From assembly GCA_016720935.1 (NCBI GenBank), contig JADKJP010000004.1:248001-312000 (forward strand): DNA of 64,000 nucleotides, in the 5' to 3' direction. Below the pieces are notes generated by a model. The model did not search any database and was not told the origin of the DNA. It saw only the letters and a list, made by a program, of their open reading frames with translations. The position numbers and the translations under genes were made by a program. This document shows, in pieces, positions 36,073 to 45,841 of this stretch (positions are counted from its first letter, which is position 1; every line of letters starts with the position of its first letter). Origin of the DNA: Bacteroidota bacterium (lineage in GTDB: Bacteria; Bacteroidota; Bacteroidia; AKYH767-A; 2013-40CM-41-45).

Positions 36073-36918
36073 TTAGAATTCCCACATATCGTGTTCGAAA
36101 TTCGTGATATCATCTTTGATTCTTTCTGATTCCAGGAGAGCGCTGAGGCCCTGACGGTAGTCGGAAATCAAGCGGTCGTATACGTTGGCCTCTTTGTAGA
36201 TATAAGAGCCGAATAAACGCTTCTGGAAGATATCATCAAATGATCTGCGTTCCGCATCGTTCTGACGGTTAAAGACCTCCGCATTGGCCAGGAGCTTACG
36301 TGCTTCAGGATAATAGACCCAGAACAAAGGCTTCTTGATATTTCCTTCACGAACGTTACCAAACTCATCACGGTCGTAAATCAGAGGAGCGATTCCGATA
36401 ATGCGAACATCCATCACTGAACGTTGCTTGTCGAAGAACCAGTCTTCCTTTACACGGTAACCGATCACATTGTCACGTGAAAATTCACGAACGATAACAG
36501 TATCGAATTCATCGTATGGAGGATCTGGACGCTGCATTTTGGTGGTATCAGTACGAGCACCGCCGCGTGATTCGATCTCTTTCAGTGTAATAGGAAGCGT
36601 AAACTGATCATCCTGATAACCGTAAGCGGTCAGAGAACCTTCAGTAATGGCGTCCATTACAACGTCAATGAGATTTTTACGATCCTTGGTAGCATCGTGT
36701 AATGGGTATTTGAGGGGAAGATTAATCTTCTCGTTCAAATCGATCACACGCCAGATCCGTTTGGACCACATCACATCGGCCTCACGTAAGTAGGGATACG
36801 GAATCACCTGACGGGTCACCGTATGTTCCTTTACATAAACACCGTCAAGTACATTCTGAGACATAGCTGTTCCTGCAAGCAGGGCAGCGAAGAATGTCAA
36901 GAGGATTCTGATTTTCAT
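36073..36918 (-). CDS. gldN: Gliding motility/type IX secretion protein GldN
   Basis: 281 residues from the ATG at 36918; a longer frame to 36954 lacks a signal-like start. The signal peptide is ILLTFFAALLAGTAMSQ. Family features include EADVMWSKRIWRVIDLNEKI and the later WVYYPEARKLLANAEVFN with a basic segment. With GldK it forms the periplasmic ring of the type IX secretion system. It is the last gene of the porP-gldKLMN operon. Confidence 0.94.
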   Translation of the reverse strand: MKIRILLTFFAALLAGTAMSQNVLDGVYVKEHTVTRQVIPYPYLREADVMWSKRIWRVIDLNEKINLPLKYPLHDATKDRKNLIDVVMDAITEGSLTAYGYQDDQFTLPITLKEIESRGGARTDTTKMQRPDPPYDEFDTVIVREFSRDNVIGYRVKEDWFFDKQRSVMDVRIIGIAPLIYDRDEFGNVREGNIKKPLFWVYYPEARKLLANAEVFNRQNDAERRSFDDIFQKRLFGSYIYKEANVYDRLISDYRQGLSALLESERIKDDITNFEHDMWEF

Positions 36919-36940
36919 TGTAGAACCTTTTAGGTTGAAT

Positions 36941-38574
36941 TTATTGAATGACAAAGCTCATTGGCGACAAATTACGTGACGATTGATCGGCACCTGTAGC
37001 CATTCTTGCTTTGATGTATTCAAAGAACACTTTGTCTCCGGCTCTTGATTTCGCCAGGGCATCACGCATTTGTTGGGTCAGCTGGTTTCCTGTAGATTCA
37101 AAATCCTGAGGATCTTTACCCTTTCCGGATATTGCCATTCTGAATCCGGTAATCTTGAAGAACAATTCGAAGTCGAAGTTTTCAAGTTGTGGGATCAGGG
37201 TTCCAGCCATCAACAAGTTTTTGTTGATCGGGCCACCTTTGCTATTGGAAATAGTTGCAACAGGATCCGGAACACGTTTCACACGATATTCGAAGGCTCC
37301 CATTGGCATTACTTTTCCTCCAATCTCCGCGGACACTTTGATCGTTGCTTTTCCTACTGTGGCAACATTTGCCATATAGTGACCGCCACCGAGTGTCGCG
37401 TTTGGTTTCAATGTACCGCCGCCACCTTCGATGCTGACTTTAACCTTGTCATTGGAAACGCCAGGAACGGAGATCGACATCGGGTTATCCACACCGATAT
37501 ACAATACGTTCATTTTATCTGCAGACACTACAGAGTTTGGTTTTTTGAGCAACGTAGGACTGACTGAAAGGATAGTATTCATAGCTTCCATCCGGTTTTT
37601 TCACGCGGATAACACCGCCCCATTTTTTCTCCCCTTCTGAACCCGGGCGATCGTTGTATTTCGCGTAACCACCTTCAACAGGAAGAGGTTTATCGCTGCC
37701 ACCACGCATTTGTTTTGCAACAGAATCATAAGTAGCACCGATGAATACTTCAGGAGCCATGGTAGAAGAAGTAGCAGACAAGAAATACATCCGCCTGATA
37801 GTCGGAACCAATGGTAACAACAGTACTGTTTGCGATAACTTTCGCATTCAGTTTATTGAGTTTAATGACGTTCTTATCAACGGAAGAAAGCAATACATCA
37901 ATCACTTGGGATTCGGCATTGCGCACGTCAGCCTGGATCTTGGTTAACAAGGCCACGGTTGCAACAATCGGGTTGTGATAAAAGCTGGCCATTTCCCATG
38001 TCCTTTTTCCGTCTTCCGGTTTTTTCGGGTCCGATGTATTTAACAGGATATCCAATTGCTTTTTAAATTCCTCTTCTGTTCCTTTTGGAACGTTTGCTAG
38101 AATCGTTTTCTTGAATGACTCAAGATCTTTTTTCAACTCAGATGCCTTCGCGCCCTGGCCGTCCTGGTTATCACCGACCATCACGTGTGTAGGCACATCG
38201 TAATCGTCTTTTCTTTCCATTTCTGGCAATGCCGGAGTTGGTTCTCCTTTGTCAAGATGATCCGCTTCACGAATGAGCAGTTCTTTCAAATCATCAATTT
38301 TCTTTACAAGGTCATTCGCGCCTTTTTTAACGTTGTTCGCTCTGTCGTTAACGTCTTTGTATTTCGCGGCATCTACTGACATCGCCTGAGCGAAAGCAGC
38401 ATACGTATTCTGATTCTTTTTGTCGATATTCTCTTTTGATAACTGGACACTCTCGTTGATCGTAACGAAGGCGTTAATTACCTCCTTCGTGACATTCAAC
38501 GCCAGGAGGGCTGTCAACACGAGATACATCATGTTGATCATCTTCTGCCTGGGTGTCAATTTTCCACCTGCCAT
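36941..38574 (-). pseudogene. gldM: gldM, interrupted by two single-base frameshifts
   Basis: GldM is the inner-membrane motor/stator protein of type IX secretion and gliding. Its parts are all present but in three frames. The N-terminal part is 38574 to about 37785 (MAGGKLTPRQKMINMMYLVL, one transmembrane helix). The middle part is about 37784 to 37547 (SATSSTMAPEVFIG onward), and the C-terminal part is about 37541 to 36941 (VVSADKMNVLYIGVDNPMSI). Both breaks are explained by one extra base: near the AAA at 37783-37785 and in the T6 run at 37541-37546 (plus strand). Removing both gives one frame of 543 residues, normal for GldM. Since gldK, gldL, gldN, porP and cargo proteins are intact, a sequence error is more likely than gene loss. 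Confidence 0.88.
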
Positions 38575-38635
38575 AGTTGATTAGTGTTTTGCTGGTTAAG
38601 TGTATTGGATTAATTGCTGATCTCCGCCATTTCGC

Positions 38636-39439
38636 TTAGCGAATGGTCATAGCGGACAACATGTTACCATAGACCGTATTGAGTTGTGAAAGGTTCTTGG
38701 CCAATGTCGCAACTTCTTCACGATACTTACGCGTATCATCAAGAGATGAATTGAGGTTCGACATAAGCTCGTTGATACCATCGTAAAAACGGCTGGTTTG
38801 TTTGAGGTGTTCATTGCTGTCCTGCAATTGCAGTTCATACACCGCATTCAAAGCCGCCAGGTTTTTACCTGCATTCACGACCTGGTCTTTGTATACACGC
38901 ACCTCTTCGGTGGAAGAAGATAATGCTTCAACAGCAGAGGCAGCTTTTGTATAAGAATTATTCAGCTGATCAACTGACTGGGATGCTTTCGATACATTTT
39001 TTACGTAATCGTCCGTTGCAACAGATGCGCTGCTCAGGTTAGCCATAGAGGCTGTATTCTCGCTCAATGAACGGAGACCGGTACCGAGGCTTTCGATAAG
39101 TTCCGGACCAATTTTGGCATCCGACATCAGCTTGTCCAATTGTTGTGCAATCGGATCTGTTTTCTTTTTCTTTTCCTTTTTACCGTGAGCATCATCATCC
39201 ATTCCTGCGAGTTCAGGGTAAACAAGGGACCAATCTACATCTTCATGTGGTGGTTCAAACGCGGAGAAGAAGAAGATCACCGCTTCTGTACCGAGACCGA
39301 GCACCAGGAAGAATCCCGATAATGGCCAGTGTTGAATTTTAAAAAGTGCACCGATGATTACAATGGATGCTCCCCATCCGTATAATCTGGCCATGAATTT
39401 CTTGAACTTCTTTCCTTGTGTTAATTCGCTAAGTCCCAT
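38636..39439 (-). CDS. gldL: Gliding motility/type IX secretion protein GldL
   Basis: 267 residues. Two membrane helices near the N-terminus (about 20-60: YGWGASIVIIGALFKIQHWP, then LSGFFLVLGLGTEAVIFFF) carry the polar residues proposed to conduct protons. A long cytoplasmic, coiled-coil-like helical part follows. Together with GldM it forms the motor that powers secretion and gliding. It lies 61 bases before gldM. Confidence 0.95.
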   Translation of the reverse strand: MGLSELTQGKKFKKFMARLYGWGASIVIIGALFKIQHWPLSGFFLVLGLGTEAVIFFFSAFEPPHEDVDWSLVYPELAGMDDDAHGKKEKKKKTDPIAQQLDKLMSDAKIGPELIESLGTGLRSLSENTASMANLSSASVATDDYVKNVSKASQSVDQLNNSYTKAASAVEALSSSTEEVRVYKDQVVNAGKNLAALNAVYELQLQDSNEHLKQTSRFYDGINELMSNLNSSLDDTRKYREEVATLAKNLSQLNTVYGNMLSAMTIR

Positions 39440-39557
39440 AGTTTTCGAATTGATTTATTGGTTAGACGTTGATTTGTTTGTCGAGTTTTGGTAATAGTCA
39501 ATGATAATATAATTCGGCGAAAAACCCGAACGGGAGGATCGGGAATTCCGGTAAATT

Positions 39558-40844
39558 CTAGTAATCAGCCTTATCACGACCGAGGAAACTCATGACACAA
39601 CGGAAGCCAACATAACACTTGGCTGTGTCCTGATATTCAAAGGTACGGGAGCCTGTTTGCAGATAATACATGACGTCTTTCCAGGAACCGCCACGGATTA
39701 CTTTACGCTTTAATGAAGGAGGATCAGAATCCTTTGCTTCATATTCGTAATCAGTACTCACGTCATGAGTAAAACTATACGCAGATTCATCAAATGCATT
39801 GCTGGTCCACTCGGAAACGTTACCGGCCATGCAGTACAGACCGTAATCGTTCGGCCAGTAAGAAGTAGCTTTTACTGTGTAAACACCGCCATCATCCATG
39901 TAATTACCGCGCATCGGTTTAAAGTTTCCAAGGAAACAACCACGGCTGTTACGGATGTAAGGACCTCCCCAAGGATACGGAGACAAGTCCAGACCACCAC
40001 GAGCGGCATATTCCCATTCAGATTCTGTCGGCAGACGGAAATCCTGAACAAAAGAACCGCCATTATCGGCAAGATAGCTGTTGAGTAATTGTGTTCTCCA
40101 GATACAGAAAGCACGGGCCTGTTTCCAGGATACACCTACTACAGGATAATCATCATAGGATGGATGCCAGAAATACATTTGTGTTAATGGCTCATGATAT
40201 GAATAAGTATAGTCGTGGATCCAGGATAAAGTATCCGGGTAAACATTGATTACATCTTTCTTGATAAACACTGAACGGTCGCGCATCCCTTGCTCACGAT
40301 TTTCTTTCGCGGCAGCTGAACGAAGGTCGATCCAGTAGTATTCAAAATTGAGTTTACGAGTATCAATTTCTTTACGGCGATAGAAACGTTCTGTCTCAGG
40401 AAGGAAAAGCTCAGCAAGCGTTTCTTCATTCTGATCATCATCCCACTTGATTTTCTCGCGCCAGTTAATTCTTTCTCCATATTCACCCTCTTCAATGAGG
40501 TGCTCTCCACCAATCAGACGGTGAGCCAATGAATCACGCACCCAATACACGAATTGGCGGTATTCGTTATTGGTGATTTCGGTATTGTCCATGTAGAACG
40601 CAGGAATGGTCACGGATTTCGCTTGTGCAGTAATTGCATAAGGTACGTCCTGATCACTCGGGCCCATGTTATAGGAACCAGCCGGGATATAGACCATCCC
40701 GTAAGGGTCGGCCTGATACCATCTTTCCCTGTTCGGAACGCCGGTGAGTTCACCCTTGTTCCCGCTGCCGCAGCCCGCCAGGCTCAACAGAACAATGGAA
40801 TACAGAAAACCAAATTTCTTGATCCCTAAGGTCTTGAGATTCAT
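39558..40844 (-). CDS. gldK: Gliding motility/type IX secretion lipoprotein GldK
   Basis: 428 residues from the ATG at 40844; the frame is open to 40919 but those codons precede the signal. The lipoprotein signal ends in LAGC (lipidated Cys25). The body is a formylglycine-generating-enzyme-like (FGE-sulfatase) domain: MVYIPAGSYNMG, FYMDNTEITNNEYRQFV, PTESEWEYAARGG, VIRGGSWKD and a final GFRCV. In GldK the domain is structural and forms an outer-membrane-associated ring with GldN. Confidence 0.95.
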   Translation of the reverse strand: MNLKTLGIKKFGFLYSIVLLSLAGCGSGNKGELTGVPNRERWYQADPYGMVYIPAGSYNMGPSDQDVPYAITAQAKSVTIPAFYMDNTEITNNEYRQFVYWVRDSLAHRLIGGEHLIEEGEYGERINWREKIKWDDDQNEETLAELFLPETERFYRRKEIDTRKLNFEYYWIDLRSAAAKENREQGMRDRSVFIKKDVINVYPDTLSWIHDYTYSYHEPLTQMYFWHPSYDDYPVVGVSWKQARAFCIWRTQLLNSYLADNGGSFVQDFRLPTESEWEYAARGGLDLSPYPWGGPYIRNSRGCFLGNFKPMRGNYMDDGGVYTVKATSYWPNDYGLYCMAGNVSEWTSNAFDESAYSFTHDVSTDYEYEAKDSDPPSLKRKVIRGGSWKDVMYYLQTGSRTFEYQDTAKCYVGFRCVMSFLGRDKADY

Positions 40845-40990
40845 TTTTTTATGAGAAGTTGAACTGTTTCCAAATAAGAATTTGCACTCAATCAATTGAA
40901 GCCAGTTTTGGTGTGACATCCTTTAACGGCCTGATACACCTTTGGTTTCATCAAATCTAAGCAATCATTTCCCTCAATAACTGTCAATTG

Positions 40991-41917
40991 TCACAAGAAT
41001 CTTACATTCCGGTGGAACTGACGCTTTACTACTTTATTAGGTTTGAAACAATACCCCAGCATCACCTCGTGCGTTCCGCTGCTGTATGTTTTGATATCTG
41101 ATGTTGTCAGATCGTAAGAATACCCCAATTTCAGGTTCGGTACAATTTCCAGTCCTGCCAATAGTACGATAGCATCCTGTAAACGATATGAACCCCCGAC
41201 CCAGAAACGATTATTGATCCAAAGATTCGCGTTAAAATCAGCCTGCGTAGAAACCGCATCCGATTTCAGCATTATCATTGGTTTTAGTGTTAACGAAGAA
41301 GTTAAGTCAACATTGTATCCTGCCATTAGATAATAATGGCGGGCAAGAGAGGTGGTGATGTTACTATACTTAATATCACCTTGTGTTAGGTGCTGGGCCG
41401 ACAGACCCACATACAAACGATCGGTATTATAATAAGCTCCAAATCCAAGATCGAAAGTACCTCCGCTCACGGAATTCAGAGGGATACTCTGATCACCGAT
41501 GTCGTTGTAAATGAATTTAGAACCATCGATAGACTTCTGATGATAACCCAGATTTACTCCGATACCAATTCTTCCTGCACCCAGGTCTGCGCGATACGCG
41601 TAAGCGCCTCTCAGGCTAAGATTTTTTTCAGCACCCAGATTATCGGCAGCATAAATGGATAAGCCAACTGCTCCATGGATCACATCCAAAGGCATATCAG
41701 CTGTAAACAACATGGTTTTCGGCTCGCCGCCAAATCCTGTCCACTGATTGCGGTACAATAAGGTTCCACAGATCGCGTCATTAGCGCCTGCGACACCTGG
41801 ATTCACCGACAATTTGGTGAACATATTTTGGCTGAATTGGGGGTCCTGTTGTGCAAGAGCAGCCAGGCTGCTCCCCAGGATGGCAATAAAAAACGCAACC
41901 GTAAGTGTTTTACGCAT
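40991..41917 (-). CDS. Type IX secretion membrane protein, PorP/SprF family
   Basis: 308 residues from the ATG at 41917. The signal peptide ends ALAQQ and is followed by QDPQFSQNMF, the classic start of PorP/SprF proteins. A beta barrel follows (LRGAYAYRADL, IGIGVNLGYH, LKLGYSYDLT). It is the outer-membrane component first in the operon with gldKLMN, which matches the porP-porK-porL-porM-porN order of Porphyromonas. SprF paralogs serve single adhesins; position here favours the PorP role. Confidence 0.93.
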   Translation of the reverse strand: MRKTLTVAFFIAILGSSLAALAQQDPQFSQNMFTKLSVNPGVAGANDAICGTLLYRNQWTGFGGEPKTMLFTADMPLDVIHGAVGLSIYAADNLGAEKNLSLRGAYAYRADLGAGRIGIGVNLGYHQKSIDGSKFIYNDIGDQSIPLNSVSGGTFDLGFGAYYNTDRLYVGLSAQHLTQGDIKYSNITTSLARHYYLMAGYNVDLTSSLTLKPMIMLKSDAVSTQADFNANLWINNRFWVGGSYRLQDAIVLLAGLEIVPNLKLGYSYDLTTSDIKTYSSGTHEVMLGYCFKPNKVVKRQFHRNVRFL

Positions 41918-41970
41918 CTTCGGACTTTGTACTGGAATGCGGTTTTTGCATTCCAAATCGTGTTGAGCGG

Positions 41971-42003
41971 GTAAAGTAATGAAAAAATAAAACTATAAAC
42001 AAA
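41971..42003 (-). promoter_or_regulatory. Candidate promoter of the porP-gldKLMN operon
   Basis: On the minus strand TTTG (42003-42000), a 21-base spacer and TACTTTAC (41978-41971, close to TAnnTTTG) lie about 55 bases before the porP start. Confidence 0.45.
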
Positions 42004-42113
42004 ATTTTTTTGAGTAGCCCGATGTTAATATTCGCCCGGATTTTTCCATGACTTTTTCGCCTGATTCTTACACGTTAAGAATCAGCAAAAGTTACCCCTT
42101 CAGAAAAAAAGAC

Positions 42114-43283
42114 TTAGCTGAGTTTTTGAAATGCCTGCCACCAGCGTTCCGGCATCTCGTCATTGCACGCGGTTTCGTAATCCCTGTATGAGCAGGGCAC
42201 AAGATGGTGCTTGTGATACCGGACTTTATTACCCGGATACGGTACTTCCATCCACCAGCGTTCGCTTTTGTTACTCTTGTAAAAAACAATTTCCTGGTCC
42301 GACTTCTTGATATTCACCCGGTACTTGATAAATTCTGTCTTGCTCTTCAGCGGAACATCTTTTTTGCGATTGTAAAAACCATCCATCAGATACCAGATCA
42401 TCTGAGCTGCCAGATGAGAAGTTTGATCATGGTTGTCGAAAAGCGGATTGATCTCGTAGAGGCCGAATGATGTAAGCTTATCACTCAAACCGGCATAACG
42501 AACTATCTGGCAGGCTTCCTCACCATAAAAACCATTGGGTGTCGCGTTGCCATTTCCGGGTGCATCACTCTGACGAATTGCAGTAATATCAAAAGAAAGA
42601 ATATCCGCGTTCCGTACGATGGGTTCAACTTCTTCCATATCCCTTCGAACCTGCCCGAGGCGATACGCATCAAAGTAGAGCTTCTCCATCAGATCGATCT
42701 GTTCATGACCTACAAAATAAGTCTGGTAACCGATATTGCTGAAGTTGAACAGAAAATTCGGCTCGTGCAAAACGATTTTTCCAAGATATGAATCTGAATT
42801 ATTCGGTTCTTCTGAGGTTCCCAGATCGAAACGCGCATCCACCGAAACTATATTGACGGTCTCTTCCAATTTCTGATATGCTACATACTGCGCGAATGTG
42901 AGATCCTGACTGCCGCCAAGTATCACAGGAAGAACACCTTCTTTAAACAACTCAACCAAAATTGCCGAAACAGCAGCATAGGTATCCGTGAGACTTTCAC
43001 CCGGAATAATATTACCAAGGTCAACTACTTTGTAAGGATAACGGGCTGTGCGTAGTGTGTAAAGTTTCTCACGAACAACATCCGGTGCTCTTCCACAACC
43101 ATCATTGTGTACAGCTCCACGGTCTTCCTCAACACCAATAATCGCAATGTCGCAACCCGTAAAATCAGGGAACTTCTCCGGATCAATAAATTTCTGAACC
43201 ACCGAGCCCAGACAATTTTTTTGCTCCGTCGCCGCTCCGAACCTGTCGGGATTTAAGGGTTTGAAATAGAGAGAAAGATCCAA
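42114..43283 (-). CDS. Ureohydrolase-family protein with degenerate metal site
   Basis: 389 residues with the arginase/agmatinase/formimidoylglutamase fold. The metal-binding signatures are altered: the usual GG-H-D is GGSQD (123-127, His to Gln), DAHxD is DARFD (149-153, His to Arg), and SxDxDxxDP is SFDITAIRQSDAP (230-241, second Asp to Thr). Three ligand positions are therefore lost, and catalysis with a normal binuclear Mn site seems unlikely. Databases often call this Bacteroidota group formimidoylglutamase. The start codon is TTG (complement of 43281-43283), adjoining a CACTCA-type tandem array. It sits between topA and the porP operon, all on the minus strand. Confidence 0.82.
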   Translation of the reverse strand: MDLSLYFKPLNPDRFGAATEQKNCLGSVVQKFIDPEKFPDFTGCDIAIIGVEEDRGAVHNDGCGRAPDVVREKLYTLRTARYPYKVVDLGNIIPGESLTDTYAAVSAILVELFKEGVLPVILGGSQDLTFAQYVAYQKLEETVNIVSVDARFDLGTSEEPNNSDSYLGKIVLHEPNFLFNFSNIGYQTYFVGHEQIDLMEKLYFDAYRLGQVRRDMEEVEPIVRNADILSFDITAIRQSDAPGNGNATPNGFYGEEACQIVRYAGLSDKLTSFGLYEINPLFDNHDQTSHLAAQMIWYLMDGFYNRKKDVPLKSKTEFIKYRVNIKKSDQEIVFYKSNKSERWWMEVPYPGNKVRYHKHHLVPCSYRDYETACNDEMPERWWQAFQKLS

Positions 43284-43284
43284 G

Positions 43285-43380
43285 ATGAGTGTGAGTGTGG
43301 GGTGTGAGGGTGAGTGTGGGTGTGAGTGTGAGTGTGGGTGTGAGTGTGGGTGTGGGTGTGAGTGTGAGTGTGAGTCGGGA
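43285..43380. repeat. gtgagtgtggg simple-sequence array at a start codon
   Basis: About 95 bases of 6-base words gtgagt, gtgggt and similar. On the minus strand it is (cactca/caccca)n, ending at the TTG start of the ureohydrolase-family gene. The variation between the two words is irregular. The array is G/T-only on the plus strand. Confidence 0.9.
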
Positions 43381-43456
43381 GTAAATGGGCTTTTATCCGA
43401 GATTATCGGTTATCGAAACGAGAAGATAATCTTTTGCAGTTTTCGTATCCTTTTTC

Positions 43457-43520
43457 TAAGCACCACCCACTAAGCACTAAGCACCAACCACTAACAACTA
43501 AGAACTAACCACCAACATCC
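43457..43520. repeat. Heptad-word array next to the topA 3' end
   Basis: The words ctaagca, ccaccca, ctaagca, ctaagca, ccaacca, ctaacaa, ctaagaa, ctaacca and ccaacat end right at the topA stop region. It is the sixth member of the C/A-rich family. Confidence 0.8.
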
Positions 43521-43522
43521 AA

Positions 43523-45841
43523 TCACGCCTTCTTCTTCCGCCATGCCGCCTTTTTCTTCGGGGTCACAGGAGTGGAAGCGGCGATTTCGTGAATTTCAGT
43601 GAGGCTGAGGGATTTGGGATCACGGTCTTTGGGGATCTTTATATTACGATCTCCATAAGCGATGTACGGGCCCCATCGACCGTTGAGTACCTGAACGGTT
43701 TTATCCTCTTCGAAGGATTGAATTATTTTTTCCGCGTTTGATTTTCTTTTTTCTTCGATCAACTCAACACAGCGATCATAAGTGATCGTGTATGGATCTT
43801 CTTCTTTCTTGATAGAAACATAGAAATCACCAAGACGCACATATGGACCAAACCTTCCGATCGAAACCTGTACTTCAGTATCTTCATACAAACCAAGTTT
43901 GCGCGGCATTTTGAAAAGATCCAGCGCTTCCTCGAGCGTGATGGTATCGAGACGCTGATCGTTTCTCATTTTTGCATAGCGTGGCTTCTCAGTTTCTTCT
44001 GTAGTTCCAATCTGCGCCATCGGACCAAAACGACCTACTCTTACCAATAATGTAAGTCCGCTTACAGGATCCTTACCAAGAATTCTTTCTCCGGTTACGC
44101 GTTCTGATTCCTTTTCGGTAGTTGTGACAGTAATATGGAACGGCCCGTAAAACTCCTTGATCATTTTTTGCCATTTCAATTCACCATTGGCGATATCGTC
44201 GAATTCTTTTTCGACATAGGCAGTAAAATTATAATCAAGAATCTCTTTAAAATTCAGAACAAGGAAATCATTCACCAACATACCTATATCTGTAGGGAAT
44301 AATTTATTTTTTTCTGCTCCGGTAATTTCCGTTTTTGTCTCGGTAGTGATTTTACTCTTTTTCAAAGTAAGCACCTGGTAAGGACGTTCTCTTCCCTGGC
44401 GTTCTTCTTTCACTACATACCCACGTTTTTGAACGGTAGAAATTGTCGGCGCATAGGTAGAAGGACGACCGATACCGAGTTCTTCCAGTTTTTTTACGAG
44501 GGATGCTTCTGTATAGCGTGGTGGCGGATATGTGAATCGTTCTGTAGCTGTAACCTCATTGAGTTTGAGTTTGTCGCCAACTTTCATCGGAGGCAAAATG
44601 CCTTCCTGATCTTCCGGAGCTTCATCATCCGTACTTTCCATGTACACTTTCAGGAACCCGTCGAATTTGATTACTTCACCGGAAGCGACAAAATCTTCTT
44701 TGGTTTGTGTGGAAGTAATGGTCACAACCGTTTTTTCCAATTGCGCATCCGCCATCTGTGACGCGATGGTACGTTTCCAGATGAGGCTGTACAGTTTTTG
44801 TTCGCGTGAATCCGCTTCCACCTCTTCTACGGCAAGATCAGTCGGACGAATGGCTTCGTGAGCTTCCTGAGCCGAGGCGATTTTATTTTTGTACTGATGT
44901 ATCTCTACGTATTTCTTTCCGTAATTTTTTGTGATCACACTTTCCGCCATGGTGAGTGCATCCTGTGACAGCGCCACAGAATCGGTACGCATGTAAGTGA
45001 TCTTACCACTTTCATACAATCGTTGAGCAAGAACCATAGTTTGCGCGACGCTGAAACCAAGTTTTCTGCTGGCCTCCTGCTGGAGAGTAGAAGTCGTGAA
45101 TGGCGCTGATGGTGAACGTTTGCCGGGTTTTATTTCCAGATTTTTTACACTGAAATTCGCGCCGATACATTGTTCCAGAAATTTCTGAGCCTCTGCCTGA
45201 GTTTTAAAACGTTTTGGCAATTCGGCTTTAAACGATTTTCCATCCGCTTCAAAAATTGCTACGACTCTGAAAGAAGAAGCGACTTTGTGCGCGTCAATTT
45301 CGCGTTCGCGTTCAACGATGAGTCGTACTGTTACGGATTGTACCCGACCGGCCGAAAGCTGAGGGCGGACTTTTTTCCAGAGAACCGGTGATAACTCAAA
45401 ACCTACAAGCCGGTCAAGAATTCTTCTGGCTTGTTGCGCGTCAACAAGATGTTTATCAATCTTCCTGGGATGTTTGATGGCTTCCGTGATCGCTTTTTTT
45501 GTGATCTCATGAAACACAATACGATGTGTATTTTTATCATCCAGTTTGAGGGCTTCAAACAAATGCCACGAAATGGCTTCTCCTTCTCGGTCCTCATCCG
45601 TCGCGAGCCAGACAACATCTGCCTTCTTCACCAACTTCTTCAGATCATTGATCACATCCTCCTTGTCCTTGCTGATTTCGTATACAGGTTCAAAGTTTTT
45701 CTCAACTTTAATTCCCATTCCACTCTTCACCAGATCGCGGACATGACCATAACTGGATTTCACGGTATAGTCTTTTCCGAGATATCCTTCAATGGTTTTT
45801 GCCTTTGCCGGTGACTCAACGATTACAAGATTTTTTGCCAT
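43523..45841 (-). CDS. topA: DNA topoisomerase I
   Basis: 772 residues, a type IA topoisomerase that relaxes negative supercoils. The Toprim domain starts MAKNLVIVESPAKAKTIE, with DEDREGEAISWH as acidic metal site. The active-site Tyr lies in ITYMRTDS. The C-terminal third carries three degenerate zinc-finger-like repeats lacking cysteines (VGRFGPMAQIG, IGRFGPYVRLG, NGRWGPYIAYG), as is usual in Bacteroidota, and a basic tail. Confidence 0.96.
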   Translation of the reverse strand: MAKNLVIVESPAKAKTIEGYLGKDYTVKSSYGHVRDLVKSGMGIKVEKNFEPVYEISKDKEDVINDLKKLVKKADVVWLATDEDREGEAISWHLFEALKLDDKNTHRIVFHEITKKAITEAIKHPRKIDKHLVDAQQARRILDRLVGFELSPVLWKKVRPQLSAGRVQSVTVRLIVEREREIDAHKVASSFRVVAIFEADGKSFKAELPKRFKTQAEAQKFLEQCIGANFSVKNLEIKPGKRSPSAPFTTSTLQQEASRKLGFSVAQTMVLAQRLYESGKITYMRTDSVALSQDALTMAESVITKNYGKKYVEIHQYKNKIASAQEAHEAIRPTDLAVEEVEADSREQKLYSLIWKRTIASQMADAQLEKTVVTITSTQTKEDFVASGEVIKFDGFLKVYMESTDDEAPEDQEGILPPMKVGDKLKLNEVTATERFTYPPPRYTEASLVKKLEELGIGRPSTYAPTISTVQKRGYVVKEERQGRERPYQVLTLKKSKITTETKTEITGAEKNKLFPTDIGMLVNDFLVLNFKEILDYNFTAYVEKEFDDIANGELKWQKMIKEFYGPFHITVTTTEKESERVTGERILGKDPVSGLTLLVRVGRFGPMAQIGTTEETEKPRYAKMRNDQRLDTITLEEALDLFKMPRKLGLYEDTEVQVSIGRFGPYVRLGDFYVSIKKEEDPYTITYDRCVELIEEKRKSNAEKIIQSFEEDKTVQVLNGRWGPYIAYGDRNIKIPKDRDPKSLSLTEIHEIAASTPVTPKKKAAWRKKKA

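Noticed and set aside
37541..37785. Programmed frameshifting in gldM
   Set aside because: Two shifts in one gene, no stimulatory hairpin seen and no such mechanism known for GldM; simple homopolymer insertions explain both.
43285..43473. A Cys/Glu/Gly-rich open frame on the plus strand
   Set aside because: It is the translation of the gtgagt microsatellite and has no protein-like C-terminus.
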